DNA of 64,000 nt from Siniperca chuatsi. Taxonomy: Eukaryota; Chordata; Actinopteri; Centrarchiformes; Sinipercidae. The notes beneath the pieces are model-generated. The model worked only from the letters and a program-made list of their open reading frames with translations. It had not been told where the DNA came from and searched no databases. Both the position numbers and the translations under genes were made by a program. Below are positions 48,101 to 57,727 of this stretch, piece by piece. Location of the stretch: assembly GCF_020085105.1 (NCBI RefSeq), contig NC_058056.1:12708929-12772928 (forward strand), read 5' to 3'. Position 1 is the stretch's first letter; each line of letters begins with the position of its first letter.

Positions 48101-50636
48101 CCAAATGTTAGATAATGACACAGATTCCAACAAATAAGATCACGAAGGAAACATTTTATAAATACAGAGATTGCATTAAAAAGCTGTGACACTGGAAATA
48201 ATATTTGCTTTATATAAATAATTAACATACTATGTTTTTAAATGTAAATATAAGATCAAAATGTTGGTAGCAGAAGCAGTGGATGGGATCATCTGCTGTA
48301 AGACTTCTGGACATGAGGGGGAAGTATTAAGGAGCTTGAAGAAGAGAGACTCATCCTACGGCATATGTTGTCTGCTAGAGCTTCATGTCAGCCTACCTCG
48401 CCATCTGCGCCTCTGGCACTTTCCTCTTCCTCTTCGTCTATTTCTCGGAGGAGCTCAGCCAGACGCTCTTTCTCTGCCTGGGTCAAAAGCACTTGGTCCC
48501 CCTCACCACTTACTAGCTATTGCATTACACCACATTTGGGGAGAGACTGAAAATCATTATTTGCATAACATTTCTACTCTTTTCAGTGGTGCCCTAGTAG
48601 GCTTAAAATATGTCTTTCTGTTGAACTAGAGACACATATTTTCCTCACTGGAATAACAAACAGTCTAGAGACTTAAACAAAGTAATGCGATATACCCCAG
48701 CACTGTATTTGCCCCGACATAAACTTTGACATACCTCAATGTTTCTCTTGACAAAGTCCTTCTGTTTTTTCTTGCCTTTGGAAGCTCCACAGTGGCTGCC
48801 TTCAAATTGCTCTTCCCCAATCTCCTCGTGGCCTACTTCAAAAGATTCTATTGAGCTGTCTGGCCTCTTTCCACCTGTCAGGCAAGCCGCACTTCAGATT
48901 TTAGAAGGCAAATATAAAAAAAAATAAGCCATAGCTCTAATAATAATTACCATTATCTAAATCTGATAAGAATCACAGAATTTCTGTGGGAGCCATTTTC
49001 CCACCATATGTTGTTATTCTATCATCTGATCAGCATGATTAAAGAGTCTGCAGCTGCCCAAATAATCTTAAAACAGGGGAAAATTTAAACAATTTGTAAA
49101 AAAAAAACGAGCCTTCACTAATGTTAGCCCTGCAAGAGTTACGGGTTTCCCCTCGGGGATCAATAAAGTATTTCTGATTTCTGAGTCTGATTTCTGATGG
49201 TGGCATAGTAGGTGGGAAGACCATGCTTCAGCTAAATTGTAAGAGGTTCAAGCCCCCATGACAGCAAGCAGCCAACTTGCCTAAGTGTCTCTGAACAGAG
49301 CAAAACAATGAATTCCTCACAGTTCCTGGGCTGGGGGGAAAAAACGAGAATTTTTTCCTTAGGGGATCAATATCATAAAAAGCCAAAAGATCTTCATCAG
49401 GAAATTGTTCATGAGTCAAATAGTGGGCGAACTGTTATGTATTCATTTCTGGAAAACTGCTGTAATATCTGAGTTAGTGCAGTAGTGTCTGCAACAGCCT
49501 ACCATGAAGGGGGGAAAAAAACAACAGCTATAAGTTCCCTGAGCTCATGGCGCCATCAAGTGCACAATCTAGACAGTACAACTGAGAACATAGATTTTAA
49601 GAAACTTGGAAATATGTGCGCTGCATTTTCTGTCATGTTTGATTTTCACTAACTCACTTTGCTCCAAGTATTGGCTGTCTTTGTTGTGCTCACAGTCAGG
49701 AACCTGAGTTTCAAACACAGGCACAAAGTCGTCCTCCTCTTCTGTCCCTTTAAGATAAAAAACGTATTTAAGATGTCTCATAGTGACTGTGCATACTAAA
49801 CTTAACTGACCTGTATACTGTTGCCTATGCTTACCAGTGGGTGCGTCCAGAGCCAAAAACAACCTTGTGTTCAAAGCTTCATGGACACATTCACAGTGAC
49901 CTTCAGGCTTATTCTGCTGCAGAAAAATACACATGACAACATAAGTGATAAGAGTGACCACCTTTTTTAGTCAAAACCAGTACTTACTGGTCTAGTGAAG
50001 TGCTAATGTAAGTCAAGTGAATACAAAGTCTGTGTCTACCAGGAGCTCTTGCCAGAGTTTTGCTTGAAGTTCTTTCCTTTGACGCTTGACTTCTTTTTCT
50101 TTGCAGATCTTTGCAGACAGTATTTCATCAAGTCGTCTCATTTCTTCAATGGCTCTCTGTAGTTTGGAATCTTCCCTCTCTTCATCTGTAACATCAACCT
50201 GACACTGACCTAAAAGATGCACAAATACTATACTGTATACATTGTAGGTGAGCTTAATTAAAACCGGACTATCCTAAAACTGAGTGTATTACTACATTGT
50301 ACAGAACACTTACCTTTGTCGGGAGCTCTGGCTGAGGAGTTGATTATAGTTTCTTCAGAGCTGCTCTGGATCTACAGGGAATCGTTTTCTAAAGTTATAG
50401 GAAATTGTCCAATTTTGCAAGTCAATAATCATGAATGTTGTAATGTCAATGTATCGTCTTTACTTAATTACCTGCACATCAGCAGAATCGTTAGTCAAAA
50501 CAACAAGGGCAAACGGAGTTGTAGGACAAATTCTCAAGTCACTATGAGGCAATGACACGCTCGACACACGGCTACCTGTTTGTTCACTCGATGCAGGTCG
50601 GGAAATGTCGTCTAAACTACCTCTGATAATTTCCAT
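21140..50636 (-). CDS. fsip1: Fibrous sheath interacting protein 1
   Basis: Cytoplasmic coiled-coil protein, known in mammals as a binding partner of the sperm-tail fibrous sheath. Coding exons, high to low: 50636-50472, 50371-50314, 50209-50040, 49916-49835, 49747-49658, 48874-48735, 48516-48397, 45506-45345, 30782-30630 and 21241-21140. They total 1242 nt, giving 413 residues with every phase consistent. The start is fixed by the family-like opening [17 protein letters not shown] charged helix ([16 protein letters not shown]...KLWQELL) in exon 3, an FVKRNIE segment in exon 6, [21 protein letters not shown] in exon 9 (quoted in part) and [13 protein letters not shown] in the last exon match the order of the human protein. 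Human FSIP1 is 581 residues; the fish protein stops 15 codons after LLDEC. Introns 8 and 9 are 14.6 and 9.4 kb and full of repeats; the rest are short. It is divergent with susd6. Confidence 0.93.
22221..22829. repeat. Composite MITE-like repeat in fsip1 intron 9
   Basis: Positions 22221-22441 are an inverted copy of the block at about 3225-3440 (shared words include AGTCCAATATTCACTCTTG and CTCAGGAGTTGGTGGAGACC in opposite orientation). They are followed by the GTTAGCATAAAG-type block and end at TATTTCCCCAAATGTCG. It is the same composite family as at 2964. Confidence 0.6.
22830..27045. other. fsip1 intron 9 sequence without supported features
   Basis: Intronic DNA with no exon consistent with fsip1 phase and no recognised family. 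It contains a 255-codon plus-strand open frame (25100-25867), discussed as a finding but not called as a gene. Confidence 0.4.
27046..27252 (+). mobile_element. LINE 3'-end fragment
   Basis: The stretch ends in TTCATTGTGCAGCC, then GACAAATAAATGTACCTTGA, wording typical of the 3' tail of L2/CR1-like fish LINEs. Only the untranslated tail is present, as expected for a 5'-truncated insertion. Confidence 0.45.
28359..29012. repeat. Long MITE-like repeat copy in fsip1 intron 9
   Basis: It begins GAGGAATAGTTTGATATTTT and includes an AGCTTAAAGACTG block near the left end. A mirrored block (ATGCTAAACTAAGCTAACC) and TCTTCTCATCTAACTC lie at the right end, so the two halves are inverted relative to each other. 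It is the longest copy of this family in the window and has no coding capacity. Confidence 0.6.
31560..31917. mobile_element. MITE with clear terminal inverted repeats
   Basis: The left end AAAGGTCCAGTGTGTAGGAT is matched by the reverse complement of the right end (ATGTTACACACTGGACCTTT). The ends are near-perfect inverted repeats around a 358 bp body with no transposase. Inside, a 21 bp unit containing ATGGTGGCCTCCTCCAT is repeated in tandem (about 31754-31796). It lies in fsip1 intron 8. Confidence 0.75.
33521..35305. repeat. Older dispersed repeat split by a LINE
   Basis: The left piece (33521-33667) carries GCATGCTAACATGCTCACAA. The right piece (34911-35305) carries GCAGGTATTTGGTCATAAAC and, further on, CTGTACAAAATTTCATGG. 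I recognise both from memory as adjacent parts of one common fish repeat. The 1.24 kb between them is LINE sequence, so the LINE inserted into a pre-existing repeat. Confidence 0.6.
33668..34910 (-). pseudogene. Dead LINE (L2/CR1-like) reverse transcriptase fragment
   Basis: The minus strand encodes pieces of a non-LTR retrotransposon reverse transcriptase. The main piece is 34672-34103, with the catalytic-type [11 protein letters not shown] block and a truncated [10 protein letters not shown] block that has lost the usual QGC residues. Downstream pieces (34160-33864 and 34227-33757) carry [17 protein letters not shown] and the C-terminal [10 protein letters not shown] type tail in shifted frames. 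Frameshifts, the missing 5' part and the lost residues show it is inactive. It lies in fsip1 intron 8. Confidence 0.75.
35306..39059. other. fsip1 intron 8 sequence, one exon-like frame
   Basis: Mostly unremarkable AT-rich intron. An exon-like minus-strand frame at 36694-36551 with a strong acceptor is discussed as a finding. A 144-codon plus-strand frame at 37824-38258 has no domain and is not called. Confidence 0.35.
39060..39613. repeat. MITE-like repeat copy ending TCCCAAAATTATTCCTTTAA
   Basis: The right end is the reverse complement of the GGAATAGTTTGATATTTTGG-type terminus at 28359. The inner part has CAGGCTAGCTGTT and CATTTCCCAAA blocks shared with the other copies. The left boundary is approximate. 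Confidence 0.5.
40570..41030 (-). mobile_element. Probable solo LTR
   Basis: Read on the minus strand, the 461 bp block begins TGTCATGATTTTGGGTC and ends CCCTAACA, with a TATTAAAG near the 3' third, an LTR-like outline. No partner LTR or internal genes lie nearby. The flanking five bases (GCAGC and GCCAC) agree only in part, so target duplication is not proven. Confidence 0.5.
41031..43837. other. fsip1 intron 8 sequence without supported features
   Basis: Nothing beyond scattered short frames. The block at 42330-42690 is less AT-rich than its surroundings but has no splice-bounded frame matching fsip1. Confidence 0.35.
43838..44151. mobile_element. MITE-like element (AGAGCTGCAATTA ends)
   Basis: The left end reads AGAGCTGCAATTATTTAC and the right end CGAATAATCGTTTCAGTTCT, which are imperfect inverted repeats. 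The body contains GAAAACAGTGAAAGATGTCC and GACCAACAGTCCAGAACC, matching from memory a very common fish MITE. It has no coding capacity. Confidence 0.6.
46381..46740. repeat. MITE-like repeat copy with inverted halves
   Basis: AAATATGAAGCTACAGCC and AGCTTAGCATATAAAC blocks at the left are mirrored by GTCTTTATGCTAAGCTA blocks at the right. It is another copy of the family at 2964, 6961, 22221, 28359 and 39060. Confidence 0.55.
46742..46952 (+). mobile_element. Possible LINE/SINE 3' tail ending in TTGAT repeats
   Basis: The segment ends GTGCTTTATAAATAAACTTG followed by tandem ATTTG units, a 3' end typical of truncated fish retroposons. The left boundary is uncertain. Confidence 0.35.
48030..48072 (+). 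mobile_element. LINE 3' tail remnant
   Basis: It contains GTTTCCCCTCGCGGATCAAT followed by AAAGTATTTCTGATTCTGATT, the 3' end of a truncated retroposon. A second copy is at 49142. Both lie in short fsip1 introns. Confidence 0.45.
49142..49198 (+). mobile_element. LINE 3' tail remnant, second copy
   Basis: It contains GTTTCCCCTCGGGGATCAAT followed by AAAGTATTTCTGATTTCTGA, nearly identical to 48030-48072, with a short repeated tail. It lies in fsip1 intron 5. Confidence 0.45.
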
Positions 50637-50830
50637 AGTGTGATTCTCTTCAGCTGTATTTCGAGAGAAAAAAACACAACAAAGTATTCAATTATTATTA
50701 AATAGCTGTTGTTAGTAAAACCACTTGTCAACAGAGACTTCCCGGAGTTTTTTGGTAACTATGGACGCAAACACTCCCGGATGTTGTAACTATGGAAATA
50801 TGCATTTGTTACTATGGCTACCGGACGAAA
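50637..50830. promoter_or_regulatory. Divergent fsip1/susd6 promoter with X-box-like sites
   Basis: fsip1 starts translation at 50636 on the minus strand and the susd6 first exon begins within about 100-200 bp on the plus strand. Three sites share the core CTATGG: 50755-50764, 50786-50795 and 50808-50821. Read on the fsip1 strand, the third is GTAGCCATAGTAAC, a full match to the RFX X-box consensus GTHNYYATRRNAAC. The other two match 11 and 12 of 14 positions. RFX factors drive ciliary and flagellar genes, which fits fsip1. No TATA box is apparent. Motifs are seen; binding is inferred. Confidence 0.6.
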
Positions 50831-51715
50831 TCGAGGCAGCTCAGCTGATGCTTCAATCGATGCAGCTAGGTAGCGTAGCGGGTATCAAGCTAGCCATTAG
50901 GGAGCTAGCTAGCGGTTAGCTGTAGTAGTACCGCTCGGCTCGGTAAATCATATTTTTGTTGTTTCTACAGCAACCTTAAATGTCTTCGGTGTAGCTGAGA
51001 TATTGGTGATAAATGTCTACAGTGTGAGAAAGCGAGGTTGGAGGTTTCGAGGCCGTGTTTTGTGGTATGTAACATTAACCAACAAAGCATTTTCATGTCT
51101 AGCTAGCGTAAGCAAGCTAAAAAGGCTAATATTGATCATCTCAGGTTACTTAGCGAACCTAACAATGAAAGTCAGCTTTGGTATGTGCTCTGTTGGATAT
51201 TAATTTTCTATAGGTTGTAGCACAGTAGCTAGCTAGTTATCAGCGTTATGTTCTCGGTATGTTAATGTGATATCCTCTGTTTTGTCCTCGTTTTCTGTAA
51301 CGTTAACGTTATCGAACATAGCTAAGCACTGAAAATGGGTGTGTAACGCTAACCAGCCGCTGAGACGGAACCATTCAGAACCAGTTATATTTTATATGTG
51401 GGGGATGTAATCAGCTAGTTATTGCATCGCTAACATTCATAATTAAAGTTATTAAAATGAGGAATTGGCGTTGGTTTCTTAATTTCCGCTAGCTTGCTAA
51501 ATGCTTATACTATTATTGCTATTTTTTTCTCTCAGGCTTGTAATGTCATTGTACCACTGTCCCACAATCACACCCATTTCGCTGGCCGCTGTCCAAGCTC
51601 TGCAGAGTACCTGCGCCAGGCAGGTGTCAGCATATGGTCAAGGCTATGAGGGATTGCTTTTTTATCATGATATATTTATACCTTTTGTAATTACATGATT
51701 TTCTGATTATACCAG
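50831..51715 (+). other. susd6: susd6 5' untranslated exons and intron (inferred)
   Basis: A first exon probably ends at a TCG/GTAAAT donor at 50942. A possible extra non-coding exon lies at 51536-51623, between a TTTCTCTCAG acceptor and a CAG/GTGTC donor. The coding first exon follows an ACCAG acceptor at 51715. Confidence 0.4.
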
Positions 51716-51739
51716 GTTGAGTTGACTCTGGAGGGGAAG

Positions 51740-54700
51740 ATGTGCAATGGAATGATAGAGTCAATATCAAAAGCCTTTTGGGCCCACACCTCAGCCACTA
51801 AACGGTCCTTCTCGTTGCTGCTGGTACTGACTGTACTGTCCACTGGGCAAGGGTCAGGTAAGAAGCAGAATTTATGGTTGTACACAAAGCTTTATGGATT
51901 ATGTCTGTATTGTATCAACCTTTCTTTTTTCTGGCTGAAGAAACATTATTAAATCAGCTTTGTCATCACATAGACCAAATGGGTAGAGCATGTATTGTTT
52001 GTTCTACTGCACAGGAGAGGCGTAATCAACTCCCTCTTAACATTGATTTCAACAAATGCCAGTTTCTCCCAGCAGATTTATCTTCAGTAATAGTACAGCC
52101 CTAACAAAACAGCCCTATAACTACCTGACATAATAATGTTGCCCAAATATCATATGCTGTCAGTGTCATTAATGTGTTTTGTTTTTTTGTATAGTGTACA
52201 TATGAACTGTATCATTTAACTATATAACGAACAACATTTGCTGTAAAGGAAGAGCTCAACTGTTCAGGATTTATGTTTGCTTAGGCAATCTGAAGAGGTG
52301 TGGAATACATTAAAAGCTTTTGGACACTTGTTTTTGAATCAGTGAGGCTATTATACAGTCATGTTTAAAAAAGGGAAAAAAACATTATTCTGGCAAAAAG
52401 ATCACAGTACAGTAGACTTCTGGTCTCTTGAAGATTAATCCTTCTGACTGTGGTGACCCACTGACTTTAACTCTCTCACCACTCTCAAACCAAATTTTCC
52501 ACTTCCACACAATATTGCGATATTAGTATAATAGGAGGACTACCATGACATATTCATTCTCTCCAGATTCAATTTAAATTAGTTGATTTGTTGATATTAC
52601 TAACCCAGCAGTAAGGCTGTAAGAATATTGTTATTGGTACTGTATTTTTTTGTTTGGTGCAATGAACATGCAGAATAATTGTGGATATGAAACACGATTT
52701 ACCATGGGGACCAGAATTTTCTACTTAATGGCCTATTTGGAATGCAGATTACAAGTGAGGCTTGGAAGTATTATTTAAATAATTTGTTTTGTAATATTTA
52801 ATTATGTTTAAACCAAAGCAAAATTGTATCTTTTGCTGAAGGAAAGCCACATAATTCTTGGTCGAGCAGACTCAGTAGATTTTTCCTCTTGCACAAGTTG
52901 TTTTTTGAGTTGTTGTCATAAGTTTGAGTATTACTGGCCAAAAACTGTTGTAAAATGTGGTCAAACAGCCACATACATTTGTTCATATGATTTTGCCCCC
53001 ATATCTGGATATGGGGAGAAGGAACACACCAACATGAACACCTTACAATATAATGTGATGTAATGCAACATCACAAATTACAGAATCAAAAAATATTATT
53101 TTGTTTAATCAATACCTGTCTGGTTACCTTAACAAAAAAAAGAACATTATAAGCTTTGTGATTATAGTGTTTGTTGTTGAGCCAATAAATTAGAATACAG
53201 TATATAGTACAGATGGGTACCATAGGTCATTCGGTGTCTGTATTACTGGTGGCTTCACTGGGTAAAATATATCAAACTAGGCTGATAATATTTGTTGTGA
53301 GCAGTTTCACAAAATTTATTCTATTTTGGTTTTCTCTTCCTAGGATGTGTGAGGCCATATATGGTCCAGAACAGCTGGGTAAACCTCACAGAAACCAACA
53401 GGGGCTCGTTCCCCGTGGGCACAGTACTGCAGTACAGCTGTGACCCTGGTTACCTGCCAGACGGACCCAGCATCCTCACCTGCACCACACTGGGACGCTG
53501 GTCCTCTGAACCTCCTCACTGTATACGCAGTGGTGGTAAGATATTCTGTCAACCACTGTCTTTTCTGATCTGTGAAGTAATGAGGAGTCACTGTGTTGTG
53601 AGCAACTAGCCTAATTTAAAATCCTTCTCTCATAAGTAAAAACTGCTTTACTTTTAGTTATTTTCACATTTTAGTTATGTGGCATTTTAGTCTCTGTAAT
53701 GATTTTTAGCAAATTTTGCTAAGGGTATAAACAAACAAACAACACAAGTCACTTTTAAAGTTCAGCTGGTACTTTACATGTTGTGTTTGGTGTCGTCCCC
53801 CCAAAAATCAGCATGTCTACCCCTCTCAAAACCTGGGAATGGGGGCTACACCTGCCATCCATCCCCCTGTCGAATGTTTTCCCATGGCACTGTGATTGAG
53901 TTCTTCTGTGATGAGGGCTTCTTTCTCAGTGGCGACTATAACTACCTGACCTGTCAGGATGGACAGTGGGATGGCCCAATGCAGATCAGTTGTGTGAGCC
54001 AAGGTCAGTCCTCAAACTAAGATCTATCAGTAGGTTCATGTATTGGTCGTAAACACCTATCTGTCAGCAAAATAATGCCAGGGGGAAAAAAGTTTTTTTT
54101 TGTGGATAAATCAGTCCATCAAAGAGATAGTCTTAATACATCAACAGTCTCAGCTGTGGAAGTTATTGTCTTCATTTTAACCTTCTTCAAAATAAATTTT
54201 TATGTTACACTCTTTTCTTAGTTATTTTAATTGTTATTAAATGTTTTGTTAGATTTTTAACTCTTTTATCTGTTAAACACTGTTCTACCTTTACCTGTAA
54301 AGCACTTTGTTACACTGTCTTAAAATGTGCTATATAAACAAAACCTACATTATTAAAGACTTAAGTACAGATATTAACTGTATTTCTGACTGTTGTCCCT
54401 GTTTGAAGGTTGTATAAGACCCTCTACGTTGCAGGATGGCTCAACTAATCTGACAGACACCAACAAGAGCTCGTTCCCTGTGGGCACAGTGCTGGAGTAC
54501 AGCTGTGACCCTGGTTACCTGCCAGACGGACCCAGCATTCTTACCTGCACCACACTGGGACATTGGTCTTCTGAACCTCCTCGTTGTATACGCAGTGGTG
54601 GTAAAGACAAACCTTCTCATAGTACTGTCTGCCTCTAGGCAACATAAAATCTCTTTACACCTGGTATCATTGTAACCTGAATGAATAGAGAGTAATTGCA

Positions 54701-57700
54701 TTAGGTGTATTGTAGATTTTTCATTATTTTTTATTTTGATCTAGTAATCAGAATTTATTTCAGTTTCATCTTGTATGTATTTTCTGTTTTTATTTCAATG
54801 TACACCTGTGGTTTTACCACCTTCAGTTTGTTTACATTAATAACATTGACTTGGATTGAGCAAAAACAAGCTTAACTGTTCCTGTAAATGCAGTCAGAGA
54901 CCTATTGGGGCTCTGGTCATACAAACCTACGCAACAAGAGATTAGAGGCACATTTTTTTGTCTTAAATCAACATCCAGCAACTATGATAACGAAAATAGA
55001 CATATTATGATTGACACGCTGCCCAGAATGTAACATACTCAGAATATCCATGGATAGAGACAAAGCAAGTTTTTATTAACAAACAGATACACCGAGATAA
55101 GACAAAGTGATACCTTCGTGAAACAACATACACTGGAGATGATGTATTTATTGTTTCTCTCTCTTTCCATGGACAGTATGCCAGCCTCCATATCAGCCAG
55201 AGAACGGGGGCTACACCTGCCACCCCTCCATATGCGGAAGACTTTCTCATGGCACTGTGATTGAATATTTCTGTGATGAAGGCTATATTCTGAAGGGAGA
55301 CTATAAATTCCGTACCTGTCAATACGGGAAATGGGACAACCTAATGCCGATCAGCTGCCTCATGGAGAAAGGTAAAGGTAGATTAGCTGACACATTTGAA
55401 CTATTAGATAAATAATTACAAAGTTCTATACAGATAACCGTGTCAGATGTTTACCTGTCTCACAGACTGCAACCCTTTTTATGTTAAGGTGTTTTCTTAT
55501 TTATTTTAGTGATTCAGTAATTCTGTTCTATTTTTTTAACTTTTATCGGTTAAATTCTGTTCTACCTTTTGCCTTTGTAAAGCACTTTGTTTTAAGTGCT
55601 ATATAAACAAAACCTATATTATTAAAGACTTAAGTACAGATATTAACTGTATTTCTGACTGTTGTCCCTGTTTGAAGGTTGTATAAGACCTTCTACGGTG
55701 CAGCATGGCTCAACTAATCTGACAGACACCAACAAGAGCTCGTTCCCTGTGGGCACAGTGCTGGAGTACAGCTGTGACCCTGGTTACCTGCCAGACGGAC
55801 CCAGCATTCTTACCTGCACCACACTGGGACATTGGTCTTCTGAACCTCCTCGCTGTATACGCAGTGGTGGTAAAGACAAACCTTCTCATAGTACCGTCTG
55901 CCTCTAGGCAACATAAAATCTCTTTACACCTGGTATCACTGTAACCTGAATGAATAGATAGTATCTGCATTAGGTGTATTATAGTTTAAGATTTTTCACT
56001 ATGTTTTATTTTGATTTAGTTATCAGTATTTATTTCAGTTTCATCTTGTATGTATTTTCTGTTTGTATTTCAATGTACACCTGTGGTTTTACCACCTTCA
56101 GTTTGTTTACATTAATAACATTGACTTGGATTGAGCAAAAACAAGCTTAACTGTTCCTATAAATGCAGTCAGAGACCTATTGGGGCTCTGGTCATACAAA
56201 CCAACTCCACACAAGGTTAGAGGCACATTTTGTGTCTTAAATCAACATCAATGAAAATAGACATATTATGACTGACACGCTGCCCAGATTGTAGCATACT
56301 CAGAACATCCATGGATAGAGACAAAGTAAGTTTTTATTACAGAAACACCGGGATAAGTGACATAAGTCCTTTAATTTTTGATATACTATCAAGGTGATTT
56401 CGTTGTTTTCCGGAACGTGAGCTAGTGGGAGCATGTAGATGTTGAACAGAAGAGGCCCGAATTTTTGTATGCTAAGATGTGTAATAACCGATCGACACAA
56501 AGTAGTCCCTGTCCTTCAAATAGGATTCAAACCAGTTTAGCGCTGATAGCTTAGTGAAACAACATACACCACTGGAGATGATGTATTAATTGTTTTCCTC
56601 TCTTTCCATGGACAGTATGTCAGCCTCCATATCAGCCAGAGAACGGGGGCTACACCTGCCACCCCTCCACATGCGGAAGACTTTCTCATGGCACTGTGAT
56701 TGAATATTTCTGTGATGAAGGCTATATTCTGAAGGGAGACTATAAATACCTTACCTGTCAGTATGGGGAATGGGACAGCCAAGTGAAGCTCAGCTGCCTC
56801 ATGGAGCAAGGTAAAAAGATGAATGAATGAATGTGTCATTTAGATGACACATTTGGACCATTAAATAAATATTTACAGTAATTTCATTACACATAGCTGT
56901 GTCAACTGTTTATCTGCCTTGCAGACCGAAATCCAACTTTACCATTGGGGATGCCTGCCTTGTCCATAGTGGCATCCACAGCCAGTTCAGTGGCCCTAAT
57001 CCTGCTCCTGGTGGTGCTGTTTGTACTTCTGCAGCCAAAAATCAAGTCCCTCCATCGGTGAGTCTGCCCTCAAAATCATGCTTTTCACTACTAACATCTT
57101 ATTAGTAACACCTGTGCATCTTATACTTGAAACCAAAGGCTATGGCAGGCACTTTTCATCGAGGAAACTAGTAGAATAGAAGTAACAAGTTGACAGATTT
57201 TACCTTTCCTCTGGTCCCCCACACCTAGACGGGATCAGGGTGTGTCTGGCCAGCCTGTGTCAATCATGGTGGAAGGAGTCCAGGTGGCTCTGCCCTCATA
57301 TGAGGAAGCTGTGAGTAGTAGTGGAGCCTCAGCCCTCAGCTCGGAGTCTCGAGTCCAGATAGTGCTGTCTGAGGGCCAGCATGCCACAGCGCCAGAGGCT
57401 GGCCCGTCGAGGCCTTCATCCCTCAAACAGCAGCAGTCGGAGATGGCTGTGGTCCACCTTGTACCACCGTCCACATCCTCCTCGTCACCCTCACCCTCAT
57501 CCTCTACCTGGGTTCTGGAACATGCAGGTGCTGCAGCTCCTTCATCCTCACAAAGAAGGCCGTCTGCAGGCAGCGACCAACACAGCCTGTCTCTGGACTC
57601 TGAGATGGACTACTCTGATGGTAAAGCCCCCTTCAGACACACTCTTTCCTTATTTAATATCCCCATTTGTACTGATGCAAATGTTTGTCTGCTGACTACA

Positions 57701-57727
57701 GATATGCCACTGCTGAAGGAGGCCTGA
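51740..57727 (+). CDS. susd6: SUSD6-type membrane protein with six sushi domains
   Basis: Type I membrane protein related to mammalian SUSD6. Coding exons: 51740-51857, 53344-53535, 53812-54003, 54409-54600, 55177-55371, 55678-55869, 56616-56810, 56925-57057, 57229-57620 and 57702-57727. They total 1827 nt, giving 608 residues in frame. Residues 1-39 hold the signal peptide, starting MCNGMIES like human MCHGRI. Six single-exon sushi domains follow in A-B-A-B-A-B order (about 40-425). A domains have a classic four-cysteine pattern with an NLT glycosylation site; B domains (C..NGGYTCHPS.CGR..HGTVIE) match the lone SUSD6 sushi. The membrane segment is 437-461 (SIVASTASSVALILLLVV in part), followed by RDQGVSG, an LPSY WW-domain-type motif (491-494) and C-terminal PLLKEA. 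Human SUSD6 is about 303 residues with one sushi. From memory, mammalian SUSD6 is p53-linked and acts in MHC-I turnover; whether that holds here is unknown. Confidence 0.92.
54200..56825 (+). repeat. susd6: Tandem duplication of a susd6 sushi A-B exon pair
   Basis: Exons A2 (54409-54600) and A3 (55678-55869) differ by only a few bases. B2 (55177-55371) and B3 (56616-56810) are near identical over their first two thirds. Introns match too, including a retroposon-like tail ending CTATATAAACAAAACCTA before A2 and A3, and AGACTTAAGTACAGATATT just upstream of each. The unit is about 1.3 kb. Copy one ends in a remnant of the transmembrane exon at 55466. The second copy carries an extra insert of about 0.2 kb. 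Confidence 0.85.
56345..56555 (-). pseudogene. Short LINE reverse transcriptase fragment
   Basis: The minus strand encodes fragments resembling a non-LTR retrotransposon reverse transcriptase: an ALNWFESYLK-like piece and GPLLFNIYMLPLAHV, with breaks between. It is present only in the second duplicated intron and absent at the matching place in the first (about 55090-55130). Confidence 0.55.
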
